This document shows positions 26,056 to 35,209 of a stretch of 64,000 nt of DNA, piece by piece. This DNA is from Nocardia aobensis NBRC 100429 (GTDB lineage: Bacteria; Actinomycetota; Actinomycetes; Mycobacteriales; Mycobacteriaceae), in contig NZ_BAFQ01000042.1 of NCBI RefSeq assembly GCF_000308375.1, positions 1-64,000 on the forward strand, given 5' to 3'. The notes beneath the pieces are model-generated. The model was not told the origin of the DNA, did no database searches, and saw only the letters and a program-made list of their open reading frames with translations. Each line of letters begins with the position of its first letter. The first letter of the stretch is position 1. Made by a program: the position numbers and the translations under genes.

Positions 26056-26586
26056 GTGCTCGTGGGTGCTGTCGCTCTCGGACTCATCTTCGTGTTCATC
26101 CTGGCCGCCGGCGGATTACGGTCCGTCGAGGTCGGCTGCCAGAACACGCAGAAATTCCATCTGAAGAACATGTGGCTGTGCGCGGTGGTGTCCTACGCCG
26201 TCGCGCTGGCCGGATTTTCCGTCTTCCTCGTGATCTCGACCGTGGTCTCACACTCGCCGTGGCCGACATGGGCCGACGTGGAACGGATGCCCTGGTGGGC
26301 GCCGTTCGGTGGGCTGATCGGCGGTGTCGCGGTGCTCGGCATGATCACCGTGGCCAAATATGTCGGTGTCGCCACCTTCAACGCCGTCGTCATCGTGGCC
26401 GAAATGCTGGTCGCGCTGGTGATGGACGACGTGGGTGCGATGGGGTTCGCCGAACGGCACGCGACCCCGCCCCGCCTGCTGGCAGCCGCGCTGATCGCCG
26501 TCGCCGTCTATCTCATGGCCGGCGATTCCCGTGAGGCCGAGCCCCGGCAACCCGAATTCGTGCCGGCGGGGGAGGCGGTGCGATGA
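26056..26586 (+). CDS. YdcZ-type DMT membrane protein 1
   Basis: A 176-residue protein of the DMT superfamily YdcZ/DUF606 type: about five helices, with the signatures GLRSVEVGCQN and PFGGLIGGVAVLGMITVAKY-VGVATF. The GTG at 26056 after AAGGA was chosen; TTG 26038 and GTG 26062 are alternatives. It overlaps a paralogue by ATGA, so the pair may form a heterodimeric transporter. Being inside a nucleoside catabolism run suggests a nucleoside-, base- or sugar-related substrate, unproven. Confidence 0.75.
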   Translation: MLVGAVALGLIFVFILAAGGLRSVEVGCQNTQKFHLKNMWLCAVVSYAVALAGFSVFLVISTVVSHSPWPTWADVERMPWWAPFGGLIGGVAVLGMITVAKYVGVATFNAVVIVAEMLVALVMDDVGAMGFAERHATPPRLLAAALIAVAVYLMAGDSREAEPRQPEFVPAGEAVR

Positions 26587-27086
26587 CCGCCCGCACCGCA
26601 GTCCGGCCTGCGACCCTCGGCCGCGGGGCGATGATTCTCGTCTTCGTCCTGATGCTCGTCGGCGGCGCCCTGCGCTCGGTCGAGGCCGGATGCCAGAACT
26701 CACTGAAACTCGCCCTGCACAACGTCTTTCTGTGCGGCGTGATCTCCTACGCGGTGGCGCTCGCCGGTGTCGGCGCGATATTCGCTGTGACACTGGCGAT
26801 TTCACCGCGTCAGCCGTGGCCGTCCCGGGCGGATCTGAAGGCGATGCCACGGTGGGCTCCCTTCGGCGGGCTCACCGGCGGCGCCGCCATCTTCGCGATG
26901 ATCACCGTGGCCTCCAGCGTCGGAGTCAGCACGTTCAATGCCCTGATCATCGCCGGTCAGATGCTGCTCGCCGTGGTCATGGACCACTTCGGCGTCATGG
27001 GGTTCCCGCGCCGGCCGGTCAGCGCGCAACGACTGGCGGGCTGTGCGCTGATCGTCGTGGGCGCCTATCTGATGGCGAAGTACTGA
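26583..27086 (+). CDS. YdcZ-type DMT membrane protein 2
   Basis: A 167-residue paralogue of the preceding gene, sharing the LRSVEAGCQN and PFGGLTGGAAIFAMITVAS motifs, followed by STFNALIIAGQMLLAVVMDH and FGVMGFPRRPVS, close to the canonical YdcZ sequence. ATGA coupling argues for equal production of the two chains. Small paired transporters of this type (as in SMR pairs) often assemble as antiparallel heterodimers; that is an inference here. Confidence 0.8.
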   Translation: MTARTAVRPATLGRGAMILVFVLMLVGGALRSVEAGCQNSLKLALHNVFLCGVISYAVALAGVGAIFAVTLAISPRQPWPSRADLKAMPRWAPFGGLTGGAAIFAMITVASSVGVSTFNALIIAGQMLLAVVMDHFGVMGFPRRPVSAQRLAGCALIVVGAYLMAKY

Positions 27087-27184
27087 GCCGGGTCCGGCTA
27101 CGCGCGGGCGACCATCGGGCAACGACAGCCCGGCGGGTAGATGCACACCGGGGCAAGTTGCCTGCGCGGGCCCGCGAATGCGGA

Positions 27185-27190
27185 TAGCGT
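27185..27190 (+). promoter_or_regulatory. -10 box (TAGCGT) of add
   Basis: TAGCGT ends 6 bases before the add start codon, and no Shine-Dalgarno is present, consistent with a leaderless transcript. Confidence 0.5.
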
Positions 27191-27196
27191 CGTTAC

Positions 27197-28291
27197 ATGA
27201 CTGGACCGATGCCTTTGACTCTCGCCTCGATCCGCCAGGCCCCCAAGGCCGTGCTGCACGACCATCTCGACGGTGGCCTGCGTCCCGCGACCGTGCTCGA
27301 ACTGGCCGAGGATTGCGGATACGACCAGCTACCCGCCACCGATGCGGAGGCGCTGGCGCACTGGTTCCGCGAAGCGGCCGACAGCGGATCGCTCGAGCGC
27401 TACCTCGAGACCTTCGCCCACACGGTGGCGGTGATGCAGACGCCGGAGGGGCTGCGGCGAGTGGCCCGCGAATGCGCGCTGGATCTGGCCGCCGACGGCG
27501 TGGTGTACGCCGAGGTCCGCTTCGCGCCCGAACAGCATCTCGAACGCGACCTCACCCTCGACGAGGTCGTCGAGCACACGCTGGCCGGGTTCCACGAGGG
27601 GGAACGGCTGGCCGCCGAAGCCGGCACTCCGATCCGGGTGACCTGCCTGCTCACCGCCATGCGGCACGCCGCCCGCTCCCGTGAGATCGCCGAACTGACG
27701 GTGCGCTTCCGGGACCGCGGCGTCGGCGGATTCGACATCGCCGGCGCCGAGGCGGGGTATCCGCCCTCGCGGCATCTGGACGCCTTCGAATACATGCGGG
27801 CCAATTGCGCGCAGTTCACCATTCACGCCGGGGAGGCGTTCGGACTGCCGTCGATCCACGAGGCGCTGGCGTTCTGCGGCTGCGATCGGCTCGGGCACGG
27901 GGTGCGGATCACCGACGACATCTTCGACAGCGACGGCGCCGAACCCACCCTCGGGCTGGTGGCCAATTACGTGCGCGACAAGCGGATTCCGCTCGAGCTG
28001 TGCCCCTCGTCGAATGTGCAGACCGGCGCGGTGCCGGCACTGGACAAGCATCCGTTCGACCTGCTGGCCCGGTTGCGGTTCCGGGTCACGGTCAACACCG
28101 ACAACCGGCTCATGAGCGATACCGACATGAGCCGCGAGATGCTGAAGCTGGTGGAAACCTTCGGCTACGGCTGGAGCGATCTGGAACGGTTCACCATCAA
28201 CGCCATGAAGTCGGCGTTCATCCCGTTCCCGGACCGGCTGCGCATCATCGACGAGGTGATCAAGCCCGGTTACGCCGTGCTGATCGGATGA
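27197..28291 (+). CDS. add: adenosine deaminase
   Basis: A 364-residue zinc enzyme converting adenosine and deoxyadenosine to inosine forms. The metal-binding HDHLDGG is at residue about 18; the catalytic region is [10 protein letters not shown]; later ligands are in RLGHGVRI and [12 protein letters not shown]. It has its own -10 box and closes the nucleoside salvage run. Its product can be used by the phosphorylase encoded at 34329-35108. Confidence 0.95.
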   Translation: MTGPMPLTLASIRQAPKAVLHDHLDGGLRPATVLELAEDCGYDQLPATDAEALAHWFREAADSGSLERYLETFAHTVAVMQTPEGLRRVARECALDLAADGVVYAEVRFAPEQHLERDLTLDEVVEHTLAGFHEGERLAAEAGTPIRVTCLLTAMRHAARSREIAELTVRFRDRGVGGFDIAGAEAGYPPSRHLDAFEYMRANCAQFTIHAGEAFGLPSIHEALAFCGCDRLGHGVRITDDIFDSDGAEPTLGLVANYVRDKRIPLELCPSSNVQTGAVPALDKHPFDLLARLRFRVTVNTDNRLMSDTDMSREMLKLVETFGYGWSDLERFTINAMKSAFIPFPDRLRIIDEVIKPGYAVLIG

Positions 28292-28312
28292 CGACCGCGC
28301 CTCGGGAGCCGG

Positions 28313-29575
28313 CTAGCCCTTCTCCAGCCGGTTCTCGAAGGCCTGTTCCAGGGCCCGCCAGCTCTCGGCCTCGGCGGTGAACGGCGGACTCGGCGCCAGC
28401 CGGGTCGGGTCCGGCTCCAGCAGATAGGAGACGTACCAGCCCAGCGGCGTCGACTTCGCCAGCGCCTGCTCGACCGAGTCGTCGCCGACGTAATCGGCTG
28501 CGTCGGTGAACAATTCGACCGCCAGATCGAGCTGATCGATGTCGACCGACTTGGGGCCCTGCCCCAGATCGTCGGCCAGCCCCGGCAGCACGTAGACGTT
28601 CTCCTCGGTGACCTCGACCTCGAGCGATCCGTCGACCGCCGCCGTGCGGACCTCACCGTAGGTGCTGACCCGCGCCAGATCGTGGTCGTGATCGTCGGCC
28701 AGGTAGCGGGCCAGCGCGCGTTCGGAGGGGAAGACGGTGATGGTGCCGTTGCTGCCGAGGAACACCGGCTCGTCGTCCAGATAGCAACGCAGGGTGAAGA
28801 ATTCGCCCTCGGAGGTGACGATCTTGACCGGGTCGATGCCGACCTCGTGCCAGAAGGTCTCCTCTTCGTCCTCGTCGTCTTCCTCGTCGGTGTCCTCGTC
28901 CTCGTCGAGGTCGACCGGTTCGATGTCGTCGTCGTCGGTGTCGGCGACGTCCTCGGCATCGACGACGTTCTCCTCGGCGGCCAGTAGTTCCGCCTCGGCC
29001 ACGGCCAGCGCTTCGGCATCGACCTCGGGTGAGGCCACCACCGAATCGATGGCGTCGACGACCTGGTCCCAGTCCTTGGCGATCGCGTTGCCGACCTGAT
29101 CCCACAGCTGTTCGCCGTCGCGGCCCACGAACGCGGTCACCCCCGCCGGCAGTGCGCCGAGGACGGGGTGCGAGCCGAAGAACTTGGTGACCACCTCGAG
29201 TTCGCACACCTCGCCGATGGTGCGGACCATCTCGAGGGTCTCTTCCAGTTCGGCGATGGTCTCCGGGTCGGGTTCACCGGCCGCGAGCTCCGGGACGCCG
29301 ACCAGATCGAAGACGTGCTCCTCCTGGGGCTCCAGCTCGGCGGCGGACAAACCGACGACGACCTTCCAGGACGGATGGTCCACGAGATCGTTGTCGTCGT
29401 TGGTCCGGATGAACGCGGCGAGCTCCGCGGGGGAGTCGAATCCGTAGAGCTCGTCCTCGTGACCGAGGAATGCCTCCCACTCGTCGTCACCGTCTCGCCA
29501 GCGCGGTGCCCACAGGGTGACCAGATCGCCGTCGGTGAGACCGAGCTCGATCGGGACGATGTCTCCAGAAGCCAT
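28313..29575 (-). CDS. conserved acidic protein (Rv3311-like, 'primosomal')
   Basis: A 420-residue protein of unknown function, often annotated 'primosomal protein' in relatives without experimental basis that I know of. N- and C-terminal domains are separated by a very acidic run at residues about 215-245 (DTDDDDIEPVDLDEDED followed by further D/E residues). Length and position match M. tuberculosis Rv3311. No helicase or DNA-binding motif is visible. It converges with add and has its own TAGGCT box. Confidence 0.75.
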   Translation of the reverse strand: MASGDIVPIELGLTDGDLVTLWAPRWRDGDDEWEAFLGHEDELYGFDSPAELAAFIRTNDDNDLVDHPSWKVVVGLSAAELEPQEEHVFDLVGVPELAAGEPDPETIAELEETLEMVRTIGEVCELEVVTKFFGSHPVLGALPAGVTAFVGRDGEQLWDQVGNAIAKDWDQVVDAIDSVVASPEVDAEALAVAEAELLAAEENVVDAEDVADTDDDDIEPVDLDEDEDTDEEDDEDEEETFWHEVGIDPVKIVTSEGEFFTLRCYLDDEPVFLGSNGTITVFPSERALARYLADDHDHDLARVSTYGEVRTAAVDGSLEVEVTEENVYVLPGLADDLGQGPKSVDIDQLDLAVELFTDAADYVGDDSVEQALAKSTPLGWYVSYLLEPDPTRLAPSPPFTAEAESWRALEQAFENRLEKG

Positions 29576-29582
29576 GAACGGA

Positions 29583-29588
29583 AGCCTA
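29583..29588 (-). promoter_or_regulatory. -10 box (TAGGCT) of Rv3311-like gene
   Basis: TAGGCT lies 7 bases upstream of the ATG at 29575 on the minus strand, with no Shine-Dalgarno between, as in leaderless transcripts. Confidence 0.45.
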
Positions 29589-29608
29589 TCGAGCCGTTGC
29601 CTTCGGCA

Positions 29609-29941
29609 CTATTCGGCCCGCCCCCCAACGTTTCCCGATTCGGGTGCGGTGAAGGCGGAATTCAGGGTGGCGACCACCTCGGAGCGCTGCTCTCCCGCAT
29701 TCTGCGCAGCTTGCTGGCACGCCCAGATGATCAACTGGCCCACCTCGGCCGGAGAATGCGAGGTGACGGCCTCGGACAGATCCAGGCCCACCAGGGCGCC
29801 GTCGCTGTCGACCTCGACGCTCACCGAACCGTCCTCGGCGGTGAAACGACCGCGCACGTTCTTGAGGTTGTAGAGCGCGGCCTCGAGGGCCTCGAGTTTA
29901 TTGGTCGCCGCGGCGACGAGGGCATCCATTTCCGCGCTCAC
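29609..29941 (-). CDS. YbaB/EbfC-like protein (second T7SS-like cassette)
   Basis: A 110-residue protein with a helix, beta strands (GSVSVEVDSDGALVGLDLSE) and a helix, the YbaB/EbfC layout seen in ESX-associated proteins. Last gene of the minus-strand cassette 31776-29609. It is a functional counterpart of the gene at 5803-6237; whether the two are close paralogues needs an alignment. Confidence 0.7.
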   Translation of the reverse strand: MSAEMDALVAAATNKLEALEAALYNLKNVRGRFTAEDGSVSVEVDSDGALVGLDLSEAVTSHSPAEVGQLIIWACQQAAQNAGEQRSEVVATLNSAFTAPESGNVGGRAE

Positions 29942-29972
29942 AATGCGTCCTTTCCGGCATACGCGCTGACGC

Positions 29973-30320
29973 TCATACGGGCCTCATCCAGCTGGTGGGT
30001 CCGGTGTCCTCGTCGTCCATGCGATCGAGTTCGTCGACGGCTTCCTGGCGGGTGGGCAGGCCCAGTTTGTCCAGGATCTCGGTGGGCATGCCGGATTCGG
30101 CGAGCAGTTCGCGCCGGCGGGCCTTGGCGACGATCGCCGACCGCTTGGTCAGCCGCAGGATCTCTGCGGCCAAAGCCTGTGCGCCGTAACGGTATTCGCT
30201 GCGCTCGAATTTGATCTCCACCGGAATGCCCTGATCGGTGGCCCGCACGCTGATGGTGCCGGCGCGATTGGTGCTGGCGGCGACCGTGACGCTCGGGATC
30301 TGCTGCTGCGGCTGGCTCAT
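29973..30320 (-). CDS. small T7SS-cassette protein
   Basis: A 115-residue hypothetical protein: beta-rich first half (SVTVAASTNRAGTISVRATD), a central helix (ALAAEILRLTKRSAIVAKAR) and an acidic tail ending near GPTSWM. It overlaps the NlpC/P60 gene by 4 bases. The layout resembles YbaB-like ESX accessory proteins, but the match is too loose to name. Confidence 0.6.
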   Translation of the reverse strand: MSQPQQQIPSVTVAASTNRAGTISVRATDQGIPVEIKFERSEYRYGAQALAAEILRLTKRSAIVAKARRRELLAESGMPTEILDKLGLPTRQEAVDELDRMDDEDTGPTSWMRPV

Positions 30321-31459
30321 GACGTCGGCCTGTAGAACCCGTGGAACGCCATTCCCATGTTCTCCGTTCGAATCGAGTCGATCTGCACCGGATCACCGGC
30401 CTCGACCATCTGTCCGTTACCGACGACCATCGCGACGTGACCGTCCCAGATGGCCAGATCGCCCGGCATGACATCGCCCGGGCTCACCGGGGTCGCGCCG
30501 GCGCTCTGATCGCAGGCGAGGCGGGGCAGATCGACGCCGGCCTCGCCGTAGGCCCACTTGGTCAGGCCGCTGCAGTCGAGCCCGGCCCCGGGGGTATTAC
30601 CGCCCCAGACGTACGGCGTGCCGCAGGCGCTGATCGCCGCCTTGACCGCGGTGGCGGCCTTCTGATTGGGCGCCTCGACCTGGCTGCCGTCGGGCAGGGT
30701 GATCATGACGCCGCCGTGGCGGCCGGGCTTGTCGGCACCGGACTGCTGAGCTCCGGGGGTTTTCGTCGCACCCGAGCTCGATCGCGACTGCGTCGCCGCC
30801 GAGGCCGGGCTGGTCATGCTGCTCATCATCGAACCGCCGCTCGACACCAGCCCGCCGAGCAGTGAACTGGCCGTCTGCGCGCCGGTGCTCAGCGCGGGCG
30901 CGGCGACCGAGGCCGCGGCCACCGGAGTACCCGACATGGACGGCGTCGGCGGGGGCGGAGTCAGTTCGGTCATCGAGGTGGTGTGCGTGTCGAGGTCCGA
31001 CCGCACCCGGCCGACCACACTCAGGGCCTGGCCGAAATGGTCGATCGCGGAGTTGACCACGGTGATCAATCCCGGAGGAGTCGTCAGCGCGGGCCCCAGC
31101 GCCGTCACCGACTGCACGAACGACTGGACGATTCCGTCGAGTTCCTTCTGCCCCGTCTGCACCGTGGCGGCGGCCTGGCTGACCACGTCGGCCATATCGT
31201 TGCCGCGATCCGACATCGTGGCTGCCGAGGTCTGCACCTTGAGCGCCTTGTCCATCGCGGCGTCGCCACCACCGCCGTTCCAGGCGTTGGTCATCTGATT
31301 GATGCTCGCGCTGCCGGCCTGGTGGATTCCGTCGAGGTGGGTGGACACCCGGCGCAGCGCGTCGGCGGGGCCGCCGGCCGGCAGCACACCGGAACCGAAG
31401 CTGGTGAGCAGATCGATGAGTGGTTGGGCGAGTGCGTCGAGATCGATGACGCCCGTCAT
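30317..31459 (-). CDS. WXG-like NlpC/P60 peptidoglycan hydrolase
   Basis: A 380-residue two-domain protein. Residues 1-170 are helical with a W-N-G-G turn (NAWNGGGGDAAM) like WXG100 substrates. A Pro/Ser-rich linker leads to a C-terminal C40 peptidase domain: catalytic Cys in GLDCSGLTKWAYGEAG and His in GHVAMVVGNG, preceded by GTPYVWGG. There is no classical signal peptide, which fits export by a type VII system. Probable cell-wall hydrolase; it overlaps both neighbours by 4 bases. Confidence 0.85.
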   Translation of the reverse strand: MTGVIDLDALAQPLIDLLTSFGSGVLPAGGPADALRRVSTHLDGIHQAGSASINQMTNAWNGGGGDAAMDKALKVQTSAATMSDRGNDMADVVSQAAATVQTGQKELDGIVQSFVQSVTALGPALTTPPGLITVVNSAIDHFGQALSVVGRVRSDLDTHTTSMTELTPPPPTPSMSGTPVAAASVAAPALSTGAQTASSLLGGLVSSGGSMMSSMTSPASAATQSRSSSGATKTPGAQQSGADKPGRHGGVMITLPDGSQVEAPNQKAATAVKAAISACGTPYVWGGNTPGAGLDCSGLTKWAYGEAGVDLPRLACDQSAGATPVSPGDVMPGDLAIWDGHVAMVVGNGQMVEAGDPVQIDSIRTENMGMAFHGFYRPTS

Positions 31460-31776
31460 CCGATCGGGCCTTCCGCGGCGCGCAATGCGGCGGCGTGGGC
31501 GGCGTCGGTTTCGGAGTAGGTGGCGGCGGCGCCCGTCGCGGCGGCCCCCACACTGCCCATCACCGCGGACAATTCGCCGATCCCCGCGACATGCCCGGCA
31601 TGGGCAGCGGCATAGGCAGCGACGAAATCGCCCCCCACCAGTCCGAAGATCGGGCCGAGCAGGAGCGGGTCGGCCCCGGCGGCGCCCGCCGCGGCAACAC
31701 CCATTTCACCGGCCAGTCCCGCGGCTGTGGCACCGTAGGCGGCGACGCCCTCGGTGTCGACCGAGATCTTGTGCAT
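31456..31776 (-). CDS. EspC-like T7SS target
   Basis: A 106-residue Ala/Gly-rich helical protein starting MHKISVDTEGVAAYGATAAG, typical of DUF2580/EspC-like secretion-associated proteins. ATG 31776 was preferred over ATG 31782 because GGGGG lies 6 bases upstream of it. It heads the four-gene minus-strand cassette and overlaps the NlpC/P60 gene by ATGA. Confidence 0.65.
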   Translation of the reverse strand: MHKISVDTEGVAAYGATAAGLAGEMGVAAAGAAGADPLLLGPIFGLVGGDFVAAYAAAHAGHVAGIGELSAVMGSVGAAATGAAATYSETDAAHAAALRAAEGPIG

Positions 31777-31910
31777 CAACATCCCCCATCGTGCTGGTCT
31801 GGTGGCAGATTACGTCATCCGAGTAGTTCGACGCATGCTCCTGCGCAACGGTTCCCACTCCGGTTGCGGAAATCCGCCCTCGGTTGGCGAATTCGAAGCC
31901 CGACAGACCT

Positions 31911-31916
31911 TATCGT
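31911..31916 (+). promoter_or_regulatory. -10 box (TATCGT) of upp
   Basis: TATCGT ends 6 bases before the upp ATG; no Shine-Dalgarno is present. Confidence 0.45.
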
Positions 31917-31922
31917 TCCCTC

Positions 31923-32552
31923 ATGCGTACGCATATCGTGGAACACCCGCTGACGGCCACCCTCCTGACGGCCATGCGCGATGCCCGCACCTCCAACGCG
32001 GGTTTCCGGGCGGCACTGGCCGATCTGACCGGATTCCTCGTCTACGAAGCACTGCGGGAAGCCCCGACGCACACCTTCGACATCGACACCCCGGTCGCGC
32101 CGACCCGGGGCACCCGGCTCGCGAAACCACCACTGCTCGTTCCGGTGTTGCGCGCCGGCCTCGGCATGGTCGACGCCGCCAGTGCGCTGATCCCGGAATC
32201 CCGCGTGGGTTTCGTCGGCGTGGCGCGCGACGAGCAGACCCATCGTCCGGTGCCGTACATGGAGTCGCTGCCCGCGGATCTGTCGGGCCTACCGGTCTTC
32301 GTTCTCGATCCGATGCTGGCCACCGGCGGATCCATGCGCCACACCCTGGAACTGCTGTGCGCCCGCAACGCCACCGACATCACCGCAGTCTGCGTCGTTG
32401 CCGCCCCGGAAGGTATTGCCGCGCTGGAGAAATCGGGCCTGCCGGTGCGATTGGTGACCGCCGCGGTCGACTCCGGACTCAATGCCGACGCCTTCATCGT
32501 GCCGGGGCTCGGCGACGCCGGGGACCGGCAATTCGGTCCGCGCCACGACTGA
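31923..32552 (+). CDS. upp: uracil phosphoribosyltransferase
   Basis: A 209-residue salvage enzyme making UMP from uracil and PRPP. The PRPP loop is [12 protein letters not shown]; the uracil-binding C-terminus has PGLGDAGDR. The start at 31923 ([10 protein letters not shown]) matches the usual family N-terminus and sits just after a -10 box. It completes the pyrimidine salvage begun by cdd and deoA. Confidence 0.95.
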   Translation: MRTHIVEHPLTATLLTAMRDARTSNAGFRAALADLTGFLVYEALREAPTHTFDIDTPVAPTRGTRLAKPPLLVPVLRAGLGMVDAASALIPESRVGFVGVARDEQTHRPVPYMESLPADLSGLPVFVLDPMLATGGSMRHTLELLCARNATDITAVCVVAAPEGIAALEKSGLPVRLVTAAVDSGLNADAFIVPGLGDAGDRQFGPRHD

Positions 32553-32702
32553 GGTCGCCCGCCGCTGGGCAGCGCAACGATGGTGCGCGCGGGTCACCGA
32601 TCCGGCGTGACAGCCCGAAGCCGGGCCGAACCGCCGACGATCGCGCGGTGGTTTGCGCCGGAGCGGATCCCGGCGCGGAATGGGGTCGGGCGGCTCAGCG
32701 GC

Positions 32703-34319
32703 TCACAAATTTTCGCAGAAGTCACGGAGCGCCGAGAGTCGCTCTGCTGCAACCGCTTTCGATCGGGCCAGTGCGTCGCGGTCGCGAACCGGTTCGACGA
32801 CCTCCAGATAGCATTTGAGTTTCGGCTCGGTACCCGAGGGACGGACGACGATGCGCTGCCCCTCGCCCTCGAAGACCAAGGCGTCGGTCCGCATCCGGCC
32901 GCGAACCGTCGACAGATCGGTGCAGGTGACGGGAACGCCCGCGATGATGTCGGGCGGCGTATCGCGCAGGCGGGCAACGGCGTGCGCGGCGGCCGCCGGA
33001 TCGGCCGGTCGCAGCGACACCTGGTCGCCGGCGTGCAGGCCGAACTCCACGGCGTAGTCGTCGAGGACGTCGAGCAGGGAACGCCCCTGCTCCCGCAGCC
33101 GAGCGGTGAGGTCGGCGGCGGCCACGGCGGCGGTGATGCCGTCCTTGTCGCGCACGGCGGCCGGGTCGACGCAGTGGCCGATGGCCTCCTCGTAGGCGTA
33201 CACGAGCCCCGCACCGGCGCGGGCGAGCCACTTGAAGCCCGTGAGCGTTTCGGCGTAACGGGCGCCGAGTGCGGGCGCGAGCTTCCCGAGCAGCCGGGAC
33301 GACACGACGGTGGTCGCCACCAGTGCGTCCGGCGCCGTATTGCGCAGCACGTAATCGGCCAGTAGTACGCCTGTTTCGTCGCCGCGCAGCATGCGCCACC
33401 CGTCCGGTCCGGGCACCGCGATCGCGCAGCGATCGGCATCGGGGTCGAGGGCGACGGCCAGGTCCGCATCGATCTTCTCCGCCAGAGCCAGCAGCAGATC
33501 CGCGGCGCCCGGTTCTTCGGGATTCGGAAATGCCACGGTCGGGAAGTCGGGATCGGGGTTGAATTGCTCGTCGACCACGTGGACGTCCGGGAATCCGGCG
33601 GCGGCGAGCGCGGCCACCGCCGTCTCGCCGCCCACGCCGTGCATGGGCGTCAGCGCGATACGAATATCAGGGCGCGGCAGCGTCATTCGGTCGCCGTCGG
33701 GTTCACCGGCGTGGCGTGCCGCGTGGTCCGCATGGACCGGAACCGTTCGCGCGCCGCCGATCGTCTCGGGCACGGCGGCGGCTCGCGCCAGATAGCGGCG
33801 AACGAGTTCCTCGCCGAGGTCGGCGCGGGTGGCATCGGCCGGCAGCGACAGGATCGACGGCGAGGGGGCGTCGTTCGCCGGATCGGTGCGCGCGATCGGT
33901 TCGGTGACCGCATCGATGCAGCGTTCGATCTCGGCGTCGGCGGGCGGGATCAGCTGCGAACCGCCGTCCAGGTAGAGCTTGTAACCGTTGTCCGTGGCGG
34001 GGTTGTGGGACGCGGTGATCTGCACGCCGGCCACCGCCCCCAGCTCCCGTACCGCGAACGCCACGATCGGCGTCGGCAGCGGGCGTGGCAGCAGCAGTAC
34101 CGAAAAGCCCGCTGCCGCGAACACTTCCGCGGTGACGGTGGCGAACTCCGCGGAGCCGTGGCGGGCGTCGCGGCCGACGATCACCAGGCCGCCGCCCAGG
34201 CAGCGGTCCCGAAGCCAGGCCGCCACACCGGCGCTCGCGCGCGCCACCGTGCCGACATTCATCCCGTCCGGCCCGTCCTGCAGGGGGCCGCGCAGACCTG
34301 CCGTTCCGAATCGCAACAT
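32703..34319 (-). CDS. pmmB: phosphohexomutase (PmmB-like)
   Basis: A 538-residue alpha-D-phosphohexomutase. The active-site phosphoserine loop is ITASHNPATDNGYKLYL, the metal-binding loop is ALDPDADRCAIAVP, the sugar-binding region is AYEEAIGHCVDP, and the phosphate-binding end is IVVRPSGTEPKLKCY. It lies 9 bases after deoD on the same strand; a phosphopentomutase-like role on ribose-1-phosphate is possible given that neighbour. In M. tuberculosis the equivalents are Rv3308 and Rv3307. Confidence 0.9.
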   Translation of the reverse strand: MLRFGTAGLRGPLQDGPDGMNVGTVARASAGVAAWLRDRCLGGGLVIVGRDARHGSAEFATVTAEVFAAAGFSVLLLPRPLPTPIVAFAVRELGAVAGVQITASHNPATDNGYKLYLDGGSQLIPPADAEIERCIDAVTEPIARTDPANDAPSPSILSLPADATRADLGEELVRRYLARAAAVPETIGGARTVPVHADHAARHAGEPDGDRMTLPRPDIRIALTPMHGVGGETAVAALAAAGFPDVHVVDEQFNPDPDFPTVAFPNPEEPGAADLLLALAEKIDADLAVALDPDADRCAIAVPGPDGWRMLRGDETGVLLADYVLRNTAPDALVATTVVSSRLLGKLAPALGARYAETLTGFKWLARAGAGLVYAYEEAIGHCVDPAAVRDKDGITAAVAAADLTARLREQGRSLLDVLDDYAVEFGLHAGDQVSLRPADPAAAAHAVARLRDTPPDIIAGVPVTCTDLSTVRGRMRTDALVFEGEGQRIVVRPSGTEPKLKCYLEVVEPVRDRDALARSKAVAAERLSALRDFCENL

Positions 34320-34328
34320 GGTGCCCGC

Positions 34329-35108
34329 CTACAGCCGTTCCAGCACACCGCGCAGCAGTTTGCCCAATCTCGGTGCGGCGGCCTGCCCTTCGGCGAGCAC
34401 CTCCTGATGCGACAACGGCGCGCCGGTCACGCCTGCGGCCAGATTGGTCACCAGCGAAATGCCCAGCAGCCGCAGGCCCAGCGAGCGGGCCGCGATCGCC
34501 TCCAACACGGTCGACATGCCGACCAGATCGGCGCCCATGGCGCCCAGCATGCGGATCTCGGCGGGTGTCTCGTACTGCGGACCGTTGAGGCCCGCGTAGA
34601 CGCCCTCGGTCAGCGAGGGGTCGATTTCCCTTGCCAGCGTGCGCAATTCGGGATCCCAGGCATCGACCATGTTCACGAACGCGGCGCCGGTGAGCGGGGT
34701 GCGCCCGGTGAGATTGAGGTGATCGTTGATCAGTACCGGCTCGCCGACCCGCAGGCCCGGGCGGATCCCGCCCGCGGCGTTGGTGAGGATCACCGTTTCC
34801 GCACCCGCCGCGGCCGCCGCGTGGACCGCGTGCACCACCCGGTGCGGTTCGTAACCCTCGTAGAGGTGCTGGCGGCCCATCATCAGTAGCACCGGCACCT
34901 CGCCGACCTGCACCGAATGCACGATGCCCTGATGTCCCTGGGCCGTCGGCGGTTCGAAGCCGGGCAGTTCGGTCATCGGAATCGATGCCCGCGGCGCCCC
35001 GATCTCGGTGGCGGCGGACTGCCAGCCGGATCCGAGTACCACCGCGACCCGATGACGCGTGACTCCCGTACGTGTGGCGATCGCCTCGGCGGCCTGTTCG
35101 GCAAGCAT
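34329..35108 (-). CDS. deoD: purine nucleoside phosphorylase
   Basis: A 259-residue trimeric-type PNP that converts inosine/guanosine plus phosphate to base and ribose-1-phosphate. Visible motifs: VVLGSGWQS (phosphate loop), [20 protein letters not shown] and [13 protein letters not shown], followed by [10 protein letters not shown]. It starts [15 protein letters not shown], directly after a TATCGT box. Confidence 0.93.
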   Translation of the reverse strand: MLAEQAAEAIATRTGVTRHRVAVVLGSGWQSAATEIGAPRASIPMTELPGFEPPTAQGHQGIVHSVQVGEVPVLLMMGRQHLYEGYEPHRVVHAVHAAAAAGAETVILTNAAGGIRPGLRVGEPVLINDHLNLTGRTPLTGAAFVNMVDAWDPELRTLAREIDPSLTEGVYAGLNGPQYETPAEIRMLGAMGADLVGMSTVLEAIAARSLGLRLLGISLVTNLAAGVTGAPLSHQEVLAEGQAAAPRLGKLLRGVLERL

Positions 35109-35114
35109 GCGCCC

Positions 35115-35120
35115 ACGATA
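35115..35120 (-). promoter_or_regulatory. -10 box (TATCGT) of deoD
   Basis: TATCGT lies 6 bases upstream of the deoD ATG on the minus strand, in a 101-base divergent gap shared with the RNase Z-like gene. Confidence 0.5.
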
Positions 35121-35209
35121 GTGCGCCGACGGGCCGGTTGTGCGCGTCGCGGGCCGGACACGGGTGCCGCCGCCGGGCGCGGTCGGCGGGGCGAGGGCAG
35201 GATGGTGCC

